From positions 1 through 42,639 of IMG/VR virus record IMGVR_UViG_3300045051_000149: a DNA stretch of 42,639 nucleotides, one strand, 5' to 3'. Below the pieces are notes generated by a model. That model was not told where the DNA came from, did no database searches, and saw nothing but the letters and a program-made list of their open reading frames with translations. Each line of letters opens with the position of its first letter. Position 1 is the stretch's first letter. The translations under genes and the position numbers were made by a program. Source of the DNA: a virus. Shown here piece after piece: positions 15,532 through 23,556 of the stretch.

Positions 15532-18381
15532 GTGGCAGGCTGGTTCCCGATATTCGCATCCTCATTTAATGAGGCTAACCGGTCCTCCATCAACACGCCG
15601 GGGCCTGATACTTTTTCCTATATGTTCATCGACCACTGCAAGCAGGCTGACTTTCAGTGGGCACCGACCAGTGGTGATTGGACGAGCTTTAATCTGACGC
15701 AAAGCGTTGATGCTAACGGATGGGTCAACAAGGACACTTCTGGAGGCACCGGGGTCAATACGGAGGCTATGGGGAATGGTATCCGTATCCCTGCTACGAC
15801 CGACTATTCTGGCGCATGGGTCCTGACGTGGCAGGGTAACGGTACCGTCACCATCAACGACAATGGCGTTGGCCTCACATGGACGCAGGACAACACGACG
15901 CCGCTTGGTAACACATCAGGTACTTATACCCGGGTTGGAGATAGTTGGACAAACCAAGCGGGCCAGAACGCGGTGGTGGTCATCAGCGGTAGTGGCACCA
16001 ATGGCCCGGCGCTGATTCGCCTGATCCAAGACAGCACTGGCGGCACGCCCTACCTGACGAACTTGGAGTTCTATCGGGCCGATGATCTGACCGACAAGCA
16101 AGCCGGATTGATCTTCCGAAGGAAGTTCAAGGAGCAGTACGCTACCTTGAATCCGCACTCTGTACGTGCGCTTGACCTGATGGGGGCGAACGCTACCAAC
16201 GTAGTGCGGTTCGAGCATCGCAACCAGCCATCCTACGCAAGCTGGTTCGAAAACTGGGGGGGCAACGGACAGCCTAAATACAGCGTCATCACGCTGGGTT
16301 CGTCGTCGTGTCAATGGCTATTGGACCCTGGCGGCGTTTCTGGAATGCCGGCCTCCTATCAGCATGGGGAACAAGTAACCCCGCGCACGATATTGGCGAA
16401 CGCTCTGCGTGCCGGAATCCCCATCCAAGCCGTCAGCGTGGCGACCGATGCGCAGGTCACTATCGATCTCACGCAATCCTCTTTTGCCCAATACCCGCTG
16501 ACGATGAACCTCTCGGCCTTGTCGTGGTCAGGGGGCGTAGCCACAGGCACAGTCGCGGCCTCCGGAGGTCTTACCGGACATGGGCTTCCTGTTGGCGCAA
16601 CCGTCCAACTGGCGATCGCCGGCTGCACGCCATCTGGCTACAATCAGTCCAACGCGACATGCACGGTGACCAGTGCGACTCAGTTCACCTATGTGATCGC
16701 GAATCCGGGCGCTGCGACGGTGCTGGGGACTGCGGCCGGGCATGGCTACGCCAACGGCGACAATGTCGTTTTGATCATGTCGAGTTCGACGAACAATTCG
16801 ACCCCGACTGGCATGACGCAGATTGACCGAAAGATCGCCGTCGTTGCTAGTTCGACCCCGACTACCTTCTTGACTGGTATTGCATCCACCGGCTTTAGTG
16901 CATTTACCACCGGCTATGCCGTCAACAATCTGACGCTCAATGTAGGCGCGCGGGGCGTAAAGCCTGTCGTGCTGAACGATGGCAATTCTCCAGGGCTGAA
17001 GTATCACGGAGATACGATATCGCAGGGCGGATACTGCACCTTCACCTATGACAGCACTCTGGTGGCCAATAGCGGGGTGACTGGTGCGTGGATCATGACG
17101 GCAAATGGCGGTGTGCTGAATGCCGGGGTACCGCCTGAGATCGTGACTGCGCTCTGCAATGAGTTGATGGCGCTGAACCCGACGAACCCAATCAATTTGT
17201 ACATCACCCTCCCAACCATTGGGTTGAACTCGGCAGATAACGACTACACATCGGCCTCGAATTTTGCCGTCAACTATATCGACGTGATCATCAACCCGGC
17301 ATCCTCGCAACGTGCTGTTGGGTACAGTTCGCTGGACAGCCGCTGCACTCTGTACGTCGAACATTCCAATGAGACTTGGAATCAGGGGCCTTACATCTCA
17401 TGTCTCTATCAGGCATGGCGCGGTTATTTGGCCTTTGGTGGCGGGGGCTCCGACGTCAGCACCTACTCGTCAATTCGGGCGGTGCAGACCATTCAGGATG
17501 TCCAAGCGGCATTCCCTCGGGCATCTTGGCCGAAGATCGAATACATCCTCGGAATGCAGAGTTCGAACGGAACTGGTGCGCCAAACGACGTGCGGCTGAA
17601 CGGAAACGCGAATTTCAACTCCGTTGTTGCAGGAGGCCATACGCCGCTGTTCTACTTCGATTTCGCGAATTTTGCCTGCTACGCCAACAATGACGACAGC
17701 ACGCCGGCTAACAGTCTGACGACAAACGTGGCGGCCTTTGTCGCGGCAGCAGGCAACGCAGCCGCGGAAGAGGCGGCGTATCTGGCCTATTCGGAAGGGT
17801 TCAAGTACGTCGCCAAAGGAGGCCAATTCACCATTGATGGCTATCTGAGTGTTCTGGCCACGTTGGCGACCGCCGTCGTCGCGCAAGGCAAGCGAATTAA
17901 GGGATATGAGGGCGGATTCGAGCCATCGTCATACACTCCGACAGAGGATCGGCTACCAGTCACCAATGGGCTCAACACGATTACAGCCTCGCGCGGCTAT
18001 AGTGTTGGCGATTATATCGATGGACTAGGCTGGCCGGCGCGCACCAAGATCACGGCTAACAACGGCACCACGATCACGCTATCGAACGCCTTCACAGGAA
18101 CAACGGCGTCGCTGAGTTATGCCTTCGTATCTTCTCCGACATCGAGATTTATCGCCGCGTGCCGCGCCAGCGCGTCTTGGGCCACAATCCACCGGACTTG
18201 GTTCGATGGCGCGGTTGCCGTTACGGGATCGGTAGCTCCAGCCGAGTTCATTACCTTCAATTCCGGCAACACCAACCGCTGGTATCACACCTTCTGGCGC
18301 GACACCTATTCTGGTGGCGTTGAGAATGCTGGGCTAGATTTCGATTATATCGGTCAAGGCAATAGGAACCGGGGACTTTAA
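15532..18381 (+). CDS. Large tailspike with predicted glycoside-hydrolase domain
   Basis: A 949-residue protein with GTG start 15532. Residues about 90-190 form a beta-sandwich (ILTW-like VLTWQGNGTVTINDNG), then FEHRNQPSYASWFENWGG and an inserted Thr/Ser-rich beta region (about 320-470). Motifs of a retaining GH-A-type barrel follow: YVEHSNETWN with Asn613-Glu614 (candidate acid/base) and KGYEGGFE with Glu793 (candidate nucleophile), 179 residues apart. The C-terminus is again beta-rich. The likely role is binding and cutting host surface polysaccharide. Catalysis is inferred from motifs, not shown. Confidence 0.65.
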   Translation: MAGWFPIFASSFNEANRSSINTPGPDTFSYMFIDHCKQADFQWAPTSGDWTSFNLTQSVDANGWVNKDTSGGTGVNTEAMGNGIRIPATTDYSGAWVLTWQGNGTVTINDNGVGLTWTQDNTTPLGNTSGTYTRVGDSWTNQAGQNAVVVISGSGTNGPALIRLIQDSTGGTPYLTNLEFYRADDLTDKQAGLIFRRKFKEQYATLNPHSVRALDLMGANATNVVRFEHRNQPSYASWFENWGGNGQPKYSVITLGSSSCQWLLDPGGVSGMPASYQHGEQVTPRTILANALRAGIPIQAVSVATDAQVTIDLTQSSFAQYPLTMNLSALSWSGGVATGTVAASGGLTGHGLPVGATVQLAIAGCTPSGYNQSNATCTVTSATQFTYVIANPGAATVLGTAAGHGYANGDNVVLIMSSSTNNSTPTGMTQIDRKIAVVASSTPTTFLTGIASTGFSAFTTGYAVNNLTLNVGARGVKPVVLNDGNSPGLKYHGDTISQGGYCTFTYDSTLVANSGVTGAWIMTANGGVLNAGVPPEIVTALCNELMALNPTNPINLYITLPTIGLNSADNDYTSASNFAVNYIDVIINPASSQRAVGYSSLDSRCTLYVEHSNETWNQGPYISCLYQAWRGYLAFGGGGSDVSTYSSIRAVQTIQDVQAAFPRASWPKIEYILGMQSSNGTGAPNDVRLNGNANFNSVVAGGHTPLFYFDFANFACYANNDDSTPANSLTTNVAAFVAAAGNAAAEEAAYLAYSEGFKYVAKGGQFTIDGYLSVLATLATAVVAQGKRIKGYEGGFEPSSYTPTEDRLPVTNGLNTITASRGYSVGDYIDGLGWPARTKITANNGTTITLSNAFTGTTASLSYAFVSSPTSRFIAACRASASWATIHRTWFDGAVAVTGSVAPAEFITFNSGNTNRWYHTFWRDTYSGGVENAGLDFDYIGQGNRNRGL

Positions 18382-18395
18382 CAACGGATGGTAAG

Positions 18396-18566
18396 TTAAT
18401 AATCAGCCCACTGATCGCGGACCAACTTATATTCCCCTCGCGTTATTCGGTTGAGGCATCTTGTCATGATGCGCTTCAGCCAGCCGTCTCTTGGCGGCTC
18501 CGGTGGCTGGAGGCGTTGTTCAGCTACATACTTTTGAAATGTAACGCGAATATCTTCATCTGGCAT
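18396..18566 (-). CDS. Small hypothetical protein
   Basis: This 56-residue protein starts at ATG 18566 with a GAGGAT ribosome site upstream; an ATG at 18584 lacks one. It is charged and helical (DEDIRVTFQKYVAEQ, then DGWLKRIMTRCLNRIT). It is the last gene of the leftward operon and converges on the tailspike gene with a 14-base gap and no clear terminator. Function unknown. Confidence 0.55.
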   Translation of the reverse strand: MPDEDIRVTFQKYVAEQRLQPPEPPRDGWLKRIMTRCLNRITRGEYKLVRDQWADY

Positions 18567-18625
18567 TTTTAGATCCTCGCACAAGATCAGACGCTACCCC
18601 ACGTTGCCCCCTCCCGCAAGCTGTC

Positions 18626-18829
18626 TCAGGGAGATGGCGAGAGTGCGGCAACGGTTTTGCGGGCGTAGTCCAGTTCGACCTGCAATTGGTTGCGCTGCTC
18701 GACCAGAAAGGCGTAGCCGGCCATCATGGACCCGATTGGGTCGTCGCCGCCACCAATGCCCCGTTCGAAGAAGAATGCAGCCACCCGCGCTTCGTCCGGC
18801 GTATATGGTTTCTCGTCGATATCTCTCAT
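18626..18829 (-). CDS. Hypothetical early protein
   Basis: This 67-residue acidic protein has a strong AAGGAGG site seven or so bases before ATG 18829. It has a helix-rich N-terminus (PYTPDEARVAAFFFERG), a Gly/Asp loop and a C-terminal coiled coil (FLVEQRNQLQVELDYARKTV). I see no catalytic motif and cannot assign a family. Confidence 0.6.
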   Translation of the reverse strand: MRDIDEKPYTPDEARVAAFFFERGIGGGDDPIGSMMAGYAFLVEQRNQLQVELDYARKTVAALSPSP

Positions 18830-18856
18830 GGGTCTAGCCCTCCTTGGCCAGCACGG

Positions 18857-19468
18857 TTAGGCTCCTCTGATGCCCTGATCAGCAAGCCAACGCGCCGTTT
18901 CTTCGGCCGTCATCTTCCGTGCTACGCGAGACTTTAGCTGCTTCTCCACAATGCCCCTATACTGCGGCAGCAAGGTAGCTCCACGGGGAAGCGAGACAGC
19001 ATTCAGCGCACACCACGCAACGCCGCGGGCCTTCTTGGCGGCCTGTTCATCCAGCCACTTGACCCAAGCATTGTAGTACAGCGATTCCTTGGGGAAGTTG
19101 GACCGCTTATTGAACGTCGGGATCGGTTCGTGCTTAACGCGCGGCTTTTTCCGTCGCGCCAAAGCCTCCTTCGCACCGATCGGCTCAAAGCCAAGCCCCA
19201 TGCGATGGCGGTTCTCTTCCCATAGAGCTCCAAGGGCATGATTGCATTCTGCATGAGCCAGCCGCACATTACCCGCCGTATTCGGGCCCCCGTCACGACG
19301 CGGGATAAGATGCTCGACCGTGGCGGCGCGGGGATTGTGCGAGGTCTGCCGCTTGTAGGGCTCCATTTCCTCGCCGCAGAGACAGCAAAGCTTCTTCTGC
19401 TGCTCCCACCAATAGGCGACAACGAGCAGCTTCTCGTCTCTAGTGCTCCACTGAAAATTCATGTCCAT
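18857..19468 (-). CDS. HNH endonuclease
   Basis: This 203-residue protein carries a zinc-supported HNH fold at about residues 28-80: CCLCGEEM, then ATVEHLIPRRDGG (catalytic His), NTAGNVRLAHAECNHALG. The C-terminal 100 residues are basic (RRKKPRVKHEP) and helical, probably for DNA binding. It is in the leftward accessory region, far from terminase, so it is more likely a free-standing homing-type nuclease than part of packaging. Confidence 0.82.
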   Translation of the reverse strand: MDMNFQWSTRDEKLLVVAYWWEQQKKLCCLCGEEMEPYKRQTSHNPRAATVEHLIPRRDGGPNTAGNVRLAHAECNHALGALWEENRHRMGLGFEPIGAKEALARRKKPRVKHEPIPTFNKRSNFPKESLYYNAWVKWLDEQAAKKARGVAWCALNAVSLPRGATLLPQYRGIVEKQLKSRVARKMTAEETARWLADQGIRGA

Positions 19469-19492
19469 CGGTGGTAGTCTCGTGGTTGTCGC

Positions 19493-19600
19493 TTAGCTGC
19501 GTGAGACTGCGGCGATTATGCCAACGGCAAGAATCCACCAGCCCCTGAAGTATTGGCGGACAAGCCACTCCGAGAAGTAGGGTTTAAACATCATGGTCAT
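19493..19600 (-). CDS. Tiny membrane protein
   Basis: A 35-residue ORF with ATG 19600 and a GAGCAGAG sequence just upstream. It has an aromatic, basic N-terminal half (FKPYFSEWLVRQYFRG) and one membrane helix (WWILAVGIIAAV). It lies between two HNH genes and is one of five similar micro-proteins in this region. Confidence 0.45.
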   Translation of the reverse strand: MTMMFKPYFSEWLVRQYFRGWWILAVGIIAAVSRS

Positions 19601-19606
19601 CTCTGC

Positions 19607-20257
19607 TCATGAATGGTTGACCGTCTTCTTTAGTGGCTGTCCAGACCGGAGTCCCAATCGATAGGTCCTGTTCATAACGGCCGATACTGGCCGGCCAACA
19701 AATTCAGCGATCTTGGGGAAATTATACCCGAGATTGACGGCCTCCTTGATCCTAGAATCTTCCTCGGCCGTCCACTCTTTGATCTTCTTTGGCTTGCTCC
19801 AGGTGCGCCCTAACCACACGTCGCTAATCGTGGATTCGGATACGCCGAATTGCTCGGCGACCTCTCTCTGAAGTTTTACGCCCTTCAGGAGACGGATTTC
19901 GGCAGCCTTGGCAAAGCTTAAGATGCCCATCCGGCCAACCTGATTTTTTGCTTGTGTGCCGTGCCGCCGGCAATCAAGCTGGTTATCGGACTTCGTTTTC
20001 CATGACAGATGGTTCGGGTTGACACACCCATCGTGTCCACGCCCGCAGGAATGAGCGGCCTCATGCTGAGGCGACGGGGCCGTGCCATGCCGTAGCTCGC
20101 ACATAAACCGATGTGCGTAGTAGCCTTTGCCAAGGTACCCGAACTGGCCGTACCCGTGCAGCTTTGAAGCAAACGGCCAAAGCAAGCACCAATCGTCCTG
20201 ATAATCAGAATGTGCTCTGATCCATCGGATTGCCTTTCCTTCTCCGCGCTTAGGCAT
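19607..20257 (-). CDS. HNH endonuclease with HTH and Myb/SANT-like DNA-binding region
   Basis: About 216 residues from ATG 20257 (AGAGAAG upstream). An N-terminal HNH_3-like nuclease has YAHRFMCELRHG, HEAAHSCGRGHDGCVNPNHL and then WKTKSDN. After it come a helix-turn-helix (KLQREVAEQFGVSESTISDV, about residues 128-147) and a Myb/SANT-like helix set (EWTAEEDSRIKEAVNLGYN). This is the layout of a sequence-specific homing endonuclease. It sits among small accessory genes. Confidence 0.82.
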   Translation of the reverse strand: MPKRGEGKAIRWIRAHSDYQDDWCLLWPFASKLHGYGQFGYLGKGYYAHRFMCELRHGTAPSPQHEAAHSCGRGHDGCVNPNHLSWKTKSDNQLDCRRHGTQAKNQVGRMGILSFAKAAEIRLLKGVKLQREVAEQFGVSESTISDVWLGRTWSKPKKIKEWTAEEDSRIKEAVNLGYNFPKIAEFVGRPVSAVMNRTYRLGLRSGQPLKKTVNHS

Positions 20258-20295
20258 GGTCACTTCTCTTTTTTGAGGGGCCTACCGTTGGTCGG

Positions 20296-20391
20296 TCAAC
20301 AGAACCAGTAGACGCCAATACAAATGCCCAACAAAAGAAACATAAGGCACATAAGAGCGTCGGCTAGCGGCTCAAATTTGTCTCTGGTCAT
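20296..20391 (-). CDS. Tiny membrane protein
   Basis: A 31-residue ORF whose ATG (20391) overlaps the stop of the upstream gene (ATGA). A short charged start (MTRDKFEPLAD) is followed by one membrane helix (ALMCLMFLLLGICIGVYWFC). Translational coupling supports expression. Confidence 0.5.
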   Translation of the reverse strand: MTRDKFEPLADALMCLMFLLLGICIGVYWFC

Positions 20392-20606
20392 GGGGTCTCG
20401 CGCGTCCCATTCGAGAGCGCCGCACGGCATTTCTTGCAAGCGTTGCCGAGCGGGACATTGATGGTCATCCGGTAGTTCCCTTCCATGCGCTGCCCGCAAA
20501 TCGGGCGGCTAAGGTAGCCGGCGCGAACGATGTCGCCGCGGTGTTCCTCTCCGGGTTCGCAGGCCAGGTGCAGCTTTCGGCCGGACTTGATTTGGGCGTA
20601 GATCAT
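20388..20606 (-). CDS. Small cysteine-containing protein, possible zinc binding
   Basis: This 72-residue protein has a GGGAG site before ATG 20606. Four cysteines, in HLACEPGE, RPICGQRM and NACKKCRA, could form a zinc site. It is coupled at its 3' end to the tiny membrane protein. A DNA- or protein-binding role is possible; the family is not recognised. Confidence 0.6.
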   Translation of the reverse strand: MIYAQIKSGRKLHLACEPGEEHRGDIVRAGYLSRPICGQRMEGNYRMTINVPLGNACKKCRAALSNGTRETP

Positions 20607-20618
20607 CTCTGGCGCTCC

Positions 20619-20903
20619 CTATTGAGCATCGGGCTGGGTCCGCTCAGGACCAATATTCACGATGGGCGAGGCGTTGAGCATCGTCAGCACCGCATCGAGA
20701 TCAGGGCATTCCATGGTATCCACGTAATACGTGGTATAATTCTTCTGCGTCTTGCCTATACGCGGGCCGCCGCTCTTGACGACAACCAGGCGTGGATAGG
20801 TTCCGCTCTGGTAGTGGTTCTCATAGGCGCCGCGATCCATGTCCAAAAACATGGTCCCGCGGAACTTGGATTTGGTTTTGAGATCATCCAAGGTGATTGC
20901 CAT
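20619..20903 (-). CDS. Hypothetical early protein
   Basis: About 94 residues. ATG 20903 lies at good distance from GGAGG, while ATG 20909 is only about one base from it and is the less likely start. The protein is mixed alpha/beta (ITLDDLKTKSKFRGTMFLDM; then YPRLVVVKSGG). It is the first gene downstream of the integrase/att region in this orientation, so it may have its own promoter in 20910-21062. No family recognised. Confidence 0.55.
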   Translation of the reverse strand: MAITLDDLKTKSKFRGTMFLDMDRGAYENHYQSGTYPRLVVVKSGGPRIGKTQKNYTTYYVDTMECPDLDAVLTMLNASPIVNIGPERTQPDAQ

Positions 20904-20948
20904 CGTCATTCCTCCATAAGCCGCTATACGCGGCCGGTTGCGGTAGGG

Positions 20949-21055
20949 ATGACTGACTTAGCTAAGGCTAAACAACGTCCGAATGATCTTCCCAGAAGAT
21001 CGAACACTCGGGAATTATCGAACAATTGAAATAGCTTAGATTCCAAGTCAGTCAT
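20949..21055. other. Palindrome-rich region beside the integrase, candidate attP
   Basis: An 11-bp perfect inverted repeat, ATGACTGACTT (20949-20959) and AAGTCAGTCAT (21045-21055), brackets further structure. Inside are a palindrome CTTAGCTAAG (20957-20966), a hairpin GATCTTC/GAAGATC (20985-21001) and two direct copies of ATCGAACA (about 20999 and 21018). It is non-coding and directly beyond the integrase stop. The repeats are plausible integrase or excisionase binding sites; no host sequence is available to define the core. Confidence 0.5.
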
Positions 21056-21062
21056 TAGTCAG

Positions 21063-22343
21063 TTATCGGGTCGTCTCTTTGTTCTTCCGGCTATCGATCC
21101 GGGCCTGCATTACCTTGGCGGTCGCCTTTTCCTGGCCCCGGTCATAGGCCGCGGTCTGGGAAACGTCGCTGTGCGTCGCCGCGTGGCGCACCATCTCGAT
21201 CGGCATCCCGGCCGCAATGGCCTCTGTGATCGCTCCTGAGCGGCTGTCCATGTTCCATGTGTCCTTGGGCACCCCAGCCGCGGTTGCTACCTTGCGCCAC
21301 TTCCTGCGCCATTCGCAGTCGGTCCACGGCAGGCCGTTGGTATCGCAGATCACGATCGGCCCTGACGCCGGCAACAGGTGCCGATGGACGGTGACCTTCT
21401 TGGTGGCCTTGTCGATCGTCACCACCGGCTCGCCGCCAGTCAGTTCCCGCAGTTCCTCAAGGACCATCGGCGCCAGTTTCAGATCGACCGTGGTTTCCTT
21501 CTGCTTCTTGCTGGTGACGTGGCGCAAGATCAGGTTTTCGTCGATCTCCTGCCATGCGATGCCGCGGATCCACTTCTCCGACTTGTCGATAACGTCGGAC
21601 AGGCCGGGCTCGTCAAGGGGCACCCATTCGCCGATGATGTCCTTTTGGCGCAAGGTGCATTCGAACTGGAACGCCTGCCCGAGAGCCATCGAATACCATC
21701 CGAAATGAAGCCGGGCCTTGTAGCGAACGGCGTCTGCCTGTTCTGCCGTCAGCGTCTTTCTCCGCGGCCCGCGGCCCTCGGCCCGGAAGTCCCTCATGAT
21801 CATGCCCAGGCGCACGCAATCCTCGACGCCAAGTAGGGACCGGCCAAACGAGAACAGCGTCCGCAGTTGCCCGACATAGGCCTTCCCGGTTGCTAGCTTC
21901 ACGCCATCGCCCGTCCATTTCTTGTACCAGGCGATGATGGTCCGGCCGCCGATGTCTCCCAGATCCTCGTCGCCGTGCCACTCGGCGAGGCGGCGCAGCT
22001 TGTAGTCGGTGTTCGTCCGCACCTTGAAGCGCAGCTTATGGTATCGGGAATCCGGGTCGGTCTGGTAGCAGTTGATCAGCGAACGCAATGTGCCATTGAA
22101 CGCGGTGACAGCCGGCAAACCGCCGCGGCTGAACGTCAGCATTTCATCCTGTAGGCGCCGGCACGTATCTTGGATGAACGCGATCTCGGTTTCGTTCGGC
22201 TCGTCGCCGACGAATAGCTGCTGGCTCTTTGGCTTGAACCCCTTGTCGATCAGATCGGTGCGGCACTGCCAGCGGCATTCCCAGCCCTTGACGTGCTTGC
22301 GCCAGATGTGGCCAGGCGCTTCCGTCATTTTCGGATGTGTCAT
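21063..22343 (-). CDS. int: Tyrosine-family phage integrase
   Basis: This 426-residue site-specific recombinase has Arg232 in the CTLRQKDIIGEW block, a SKKQKE beta-hairpin lysine near 280, Arg368 in MDSRSGAITEA, His391 in ATHSDVSQ and the nucleophile Tyr400 in TAAYDRG. The usual His of the HxxR motif is Met here (MDSR). The N-terminal 190 residues would bind arm sites and core. The ATG overlaps the excisionase-candidate stop (ATGA), so the two are made together. It gives the phage its lysogenic ability. Confidence 0.9.
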   Translation of the reverse strand: MTHPKMTEAPGHIWRKHVKGWECRWQCRTDLIDKGFKPKSQQLFVGDEPNETEIAFIQDTCRRLQDEMLTFSRGGLPAVTAFNGTLRSLINCYQTDPDSRYHKLRFKVRTNTDYKLRRLAEWHGDEDLGDIGGRTIIAWYKKWTGDGVKLATGKAYVGQLRTLFSFGRSLLGVEDCVRLGMIMRDFRAEGRGPRRKTLTAEQADAVRYKARLHFGWYSMALGQAFQFECTLRQKDIIGEWVPLDEPGLSDVIDKSEKWIRGIAWQEIDENLILRHVTSKKQKETTVDLKLAPMVLEELRELTGGEPVVTIDKATKKVTVHRHLLPASGPIVICDTNGLPWTDCEWRRKWRKVATAAGVPKDTWNMDSRSGAITEAIAAGMPIEMVRHAATHSDVSQTAAYDRGQEKATAKVMQARIDSRKNKETTR

Positions 22344-22570
22344 ACCGAGCCCCCACCGTATTGCTTATCCATGTAGCCCTTGACCGCCGGCCAGTATCGA
22401 CGATCCCCCCAAAGCTTTTGCTTCCTCGGGAATCCAGATTTTGCTTCAAGCATGCGAATTGCCTCTCGTGCTTTCTTTTCCGGCACGCCGATGCGACGGA
22501 TCAGCTCTGCGTCGGTGACCCAGAGCTTGTCCTGTTCGCGTTCAAGTGTTTCGGTGGCTGGCGTGCTCAC
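22340..22570 (-). CDS. Winged-helix DNA-binding protein, excisionase candidate
   Basis: This 76-residue protein has the order LWVTDAELIRRIGVPEKKAR (recognition helices), then EAIRMLEAKSGFP, and LWGDRRYWPAVKGYMD (wing). This matches small winged-helix proteins found directly before integrase genes in alphaproteobacterial prophages. It is coupled to int by a four-base overlap. A recombination directionality (Xis) role is inferred; it might also regulate int. Confidence 0.65.
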   Translation of the reverse strand: MSTPATETLEREQDKLWVTDAELIRRIGVPEKKAREAIRMLEAKSGFPRKQKLWGDRRYWPAVKGYMDKQYGGGSV

Positions 22571-22645
22571 GAGGCAATAATCCTATAATCTGTGCGGCTT
22601 GTGAATGACTGATCTTTTTGCGATCCCCTGCGGAAAACGAGGGTG
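22571..22645 (-). promoter_or_regulatory. Non-coding region before xis-int, possible promoter
   Basis: On the minus strand TTCACA and TATAGGATTAT form a weak promoter-like pair ahead of the winged-helix gene. ATGACTGA (22605-22612, plus strand) repeats the core of the inverted repeat flanking the attP candidate, so it may be a shared integrase or excisionase site. Confidence 0.35.
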
Positions 22646-22816
22646 TCACGGTGTTTTTGCACCCTCTGACGGAGACAGCGCGTATTCCCACCCATCGAAC
22701 CCGCCGCCGATATTCCACCAGGCATAAAGCGGGCGCCGGAATGGCGGCTTCCAGAACAGCCACATCGGGGTTGCTTGCCAATCCCCACACGGGCAACGGT
22801 AGGCTTCGCTAATCAT
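22646..22816 (-). CDS. Small tryptophan-rich protein with CxC motif
   Basis: A 56-residue ORF with ATG 22816 overlaps the stop of the PAPS-reductase-like gene (ATGA). It has YRCPCGDWQ near the start and many aromatic residues (WLFWKPPFRRPLYAWWNIGG). Its coupling to the upstream ATP-pyrophosphatase-type gene suggests a shared pathway. Family not recognised. Confidence 0.6.
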   Translation of the reverse strand: MISEAYRCPCGDWQATPMWLFWKPPFRRPLYAWWNIGGGFDGWEYALSPSEGAKTP

Positions 22817-23556
22817 GCCGGCTCCATTTCGGCTAGGTGGCAAAGGAAGTCGCACGCTGGCACAATCGGGCTCGTCATCGGCCAGTCGGCTGGGATCTCG
22901 TCAATGAAGATCCGCACGTCGTTGATGCGAGTCAGCCGGCAGCCGATCTCGCGGGCATATGCGGCTGTCCGCGCGAAGTTCTCAGGGAAGTGGTGCCGGT
23001 ACAGCGACCAGTAATCCGGGCTCGTAGCCTTCACGCAGCCGGTCTGTAGGCAGTTCGCGTTGGGGAAGCCCATCGCATAGGACCGAGGCAGGGCAACGCC
23101 CCAGCGCTCTACCAGGGCCAAGCAGGCGGCTTTAGTCACGCCTTGGTCGATCAGCGGCACGCGGACGGTAAGCTCTGGATAGTTCGCCTTTAGCCGCTCG
23201 AACCTGTCTACGTCCTCGGCGTCGGCCGTGTAGCCGAACACATGGGTATCGGTCGGCTTCTGGAACGCCAAGCGGGGCGCAATCTTCATGGCTGCGGTGC
23301 AAGGCGCCCCAGCAATCCCCGACATATAGCGGCGCTTCTGCCAAACATCCCACACGTTTTCATACTCATCTGAGTTGAGCAGGGTCATGGTCCGGTTGAG
23401 CAGCCGCATTATGTCGGCTTCAAAGCGGTAGTTGTCGGGGTCTTCGTTTGATGTTTCACAGCGCACAATCATCCCGTCAGGATGACGCCACAGCGCGAGC
23501 TGCGCCATGACCGCGCTGGCGGCACCAGTTGACCACCAAATAAGGGTGCGGCTCAT
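22813..23556 (-). CDS. PAPS-reductase / ATP-pyrophosphatase superfamily protein
   Basis: This 247-residue protein opens with a strand and PP-loop-like turn (LIWWSTGAASAVMAQLAL, residues 5-22), comparable to the SGGxDS loop of PAPS reductases and N-type ATP-pyrophosphatases. It continues with CETSNEDPDNYRFEADI, then VWQKRRYMSGIAGAPC and later NCLQTGCVKA. The cysteine pair could hold a metal or sulphur intermediate. Related phage proteins exist but their reaction is unknown to me. It overlaps both neighbours by four bases. Confidence 0.72.
   Translation of the reverse strand: MSRTLIWWSTGAASAVMAQLALWRHPDGMIVRCETSNEDPDNYRFEADIMRLLNRTMTLLNSDEYENVWDVWQKRRYMSGIAGAPCTAAMKIAPRLAFQKPTDTHVFGYTADAEDVDRFERLKANYPELTVRVPLIDQGVTKAACLALVERWGVALPRSYAMGFPNANCLQTGCVKATSPDYWSLYRHHFPENFARTAAYAREIGCRLTRINDVRIFIDEIPADWPMTSPIVPACDFLCHLAEMEPA

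Noticed and set aside
18953-18967. GCCCCTATACTGCGG resembles the start of the 34-bp late motif.
   Set aside because: Only the first eight or so bases match, the AAATCA and TAAAAGT blocks are missing, and it lies inside the HNH coding sequence.
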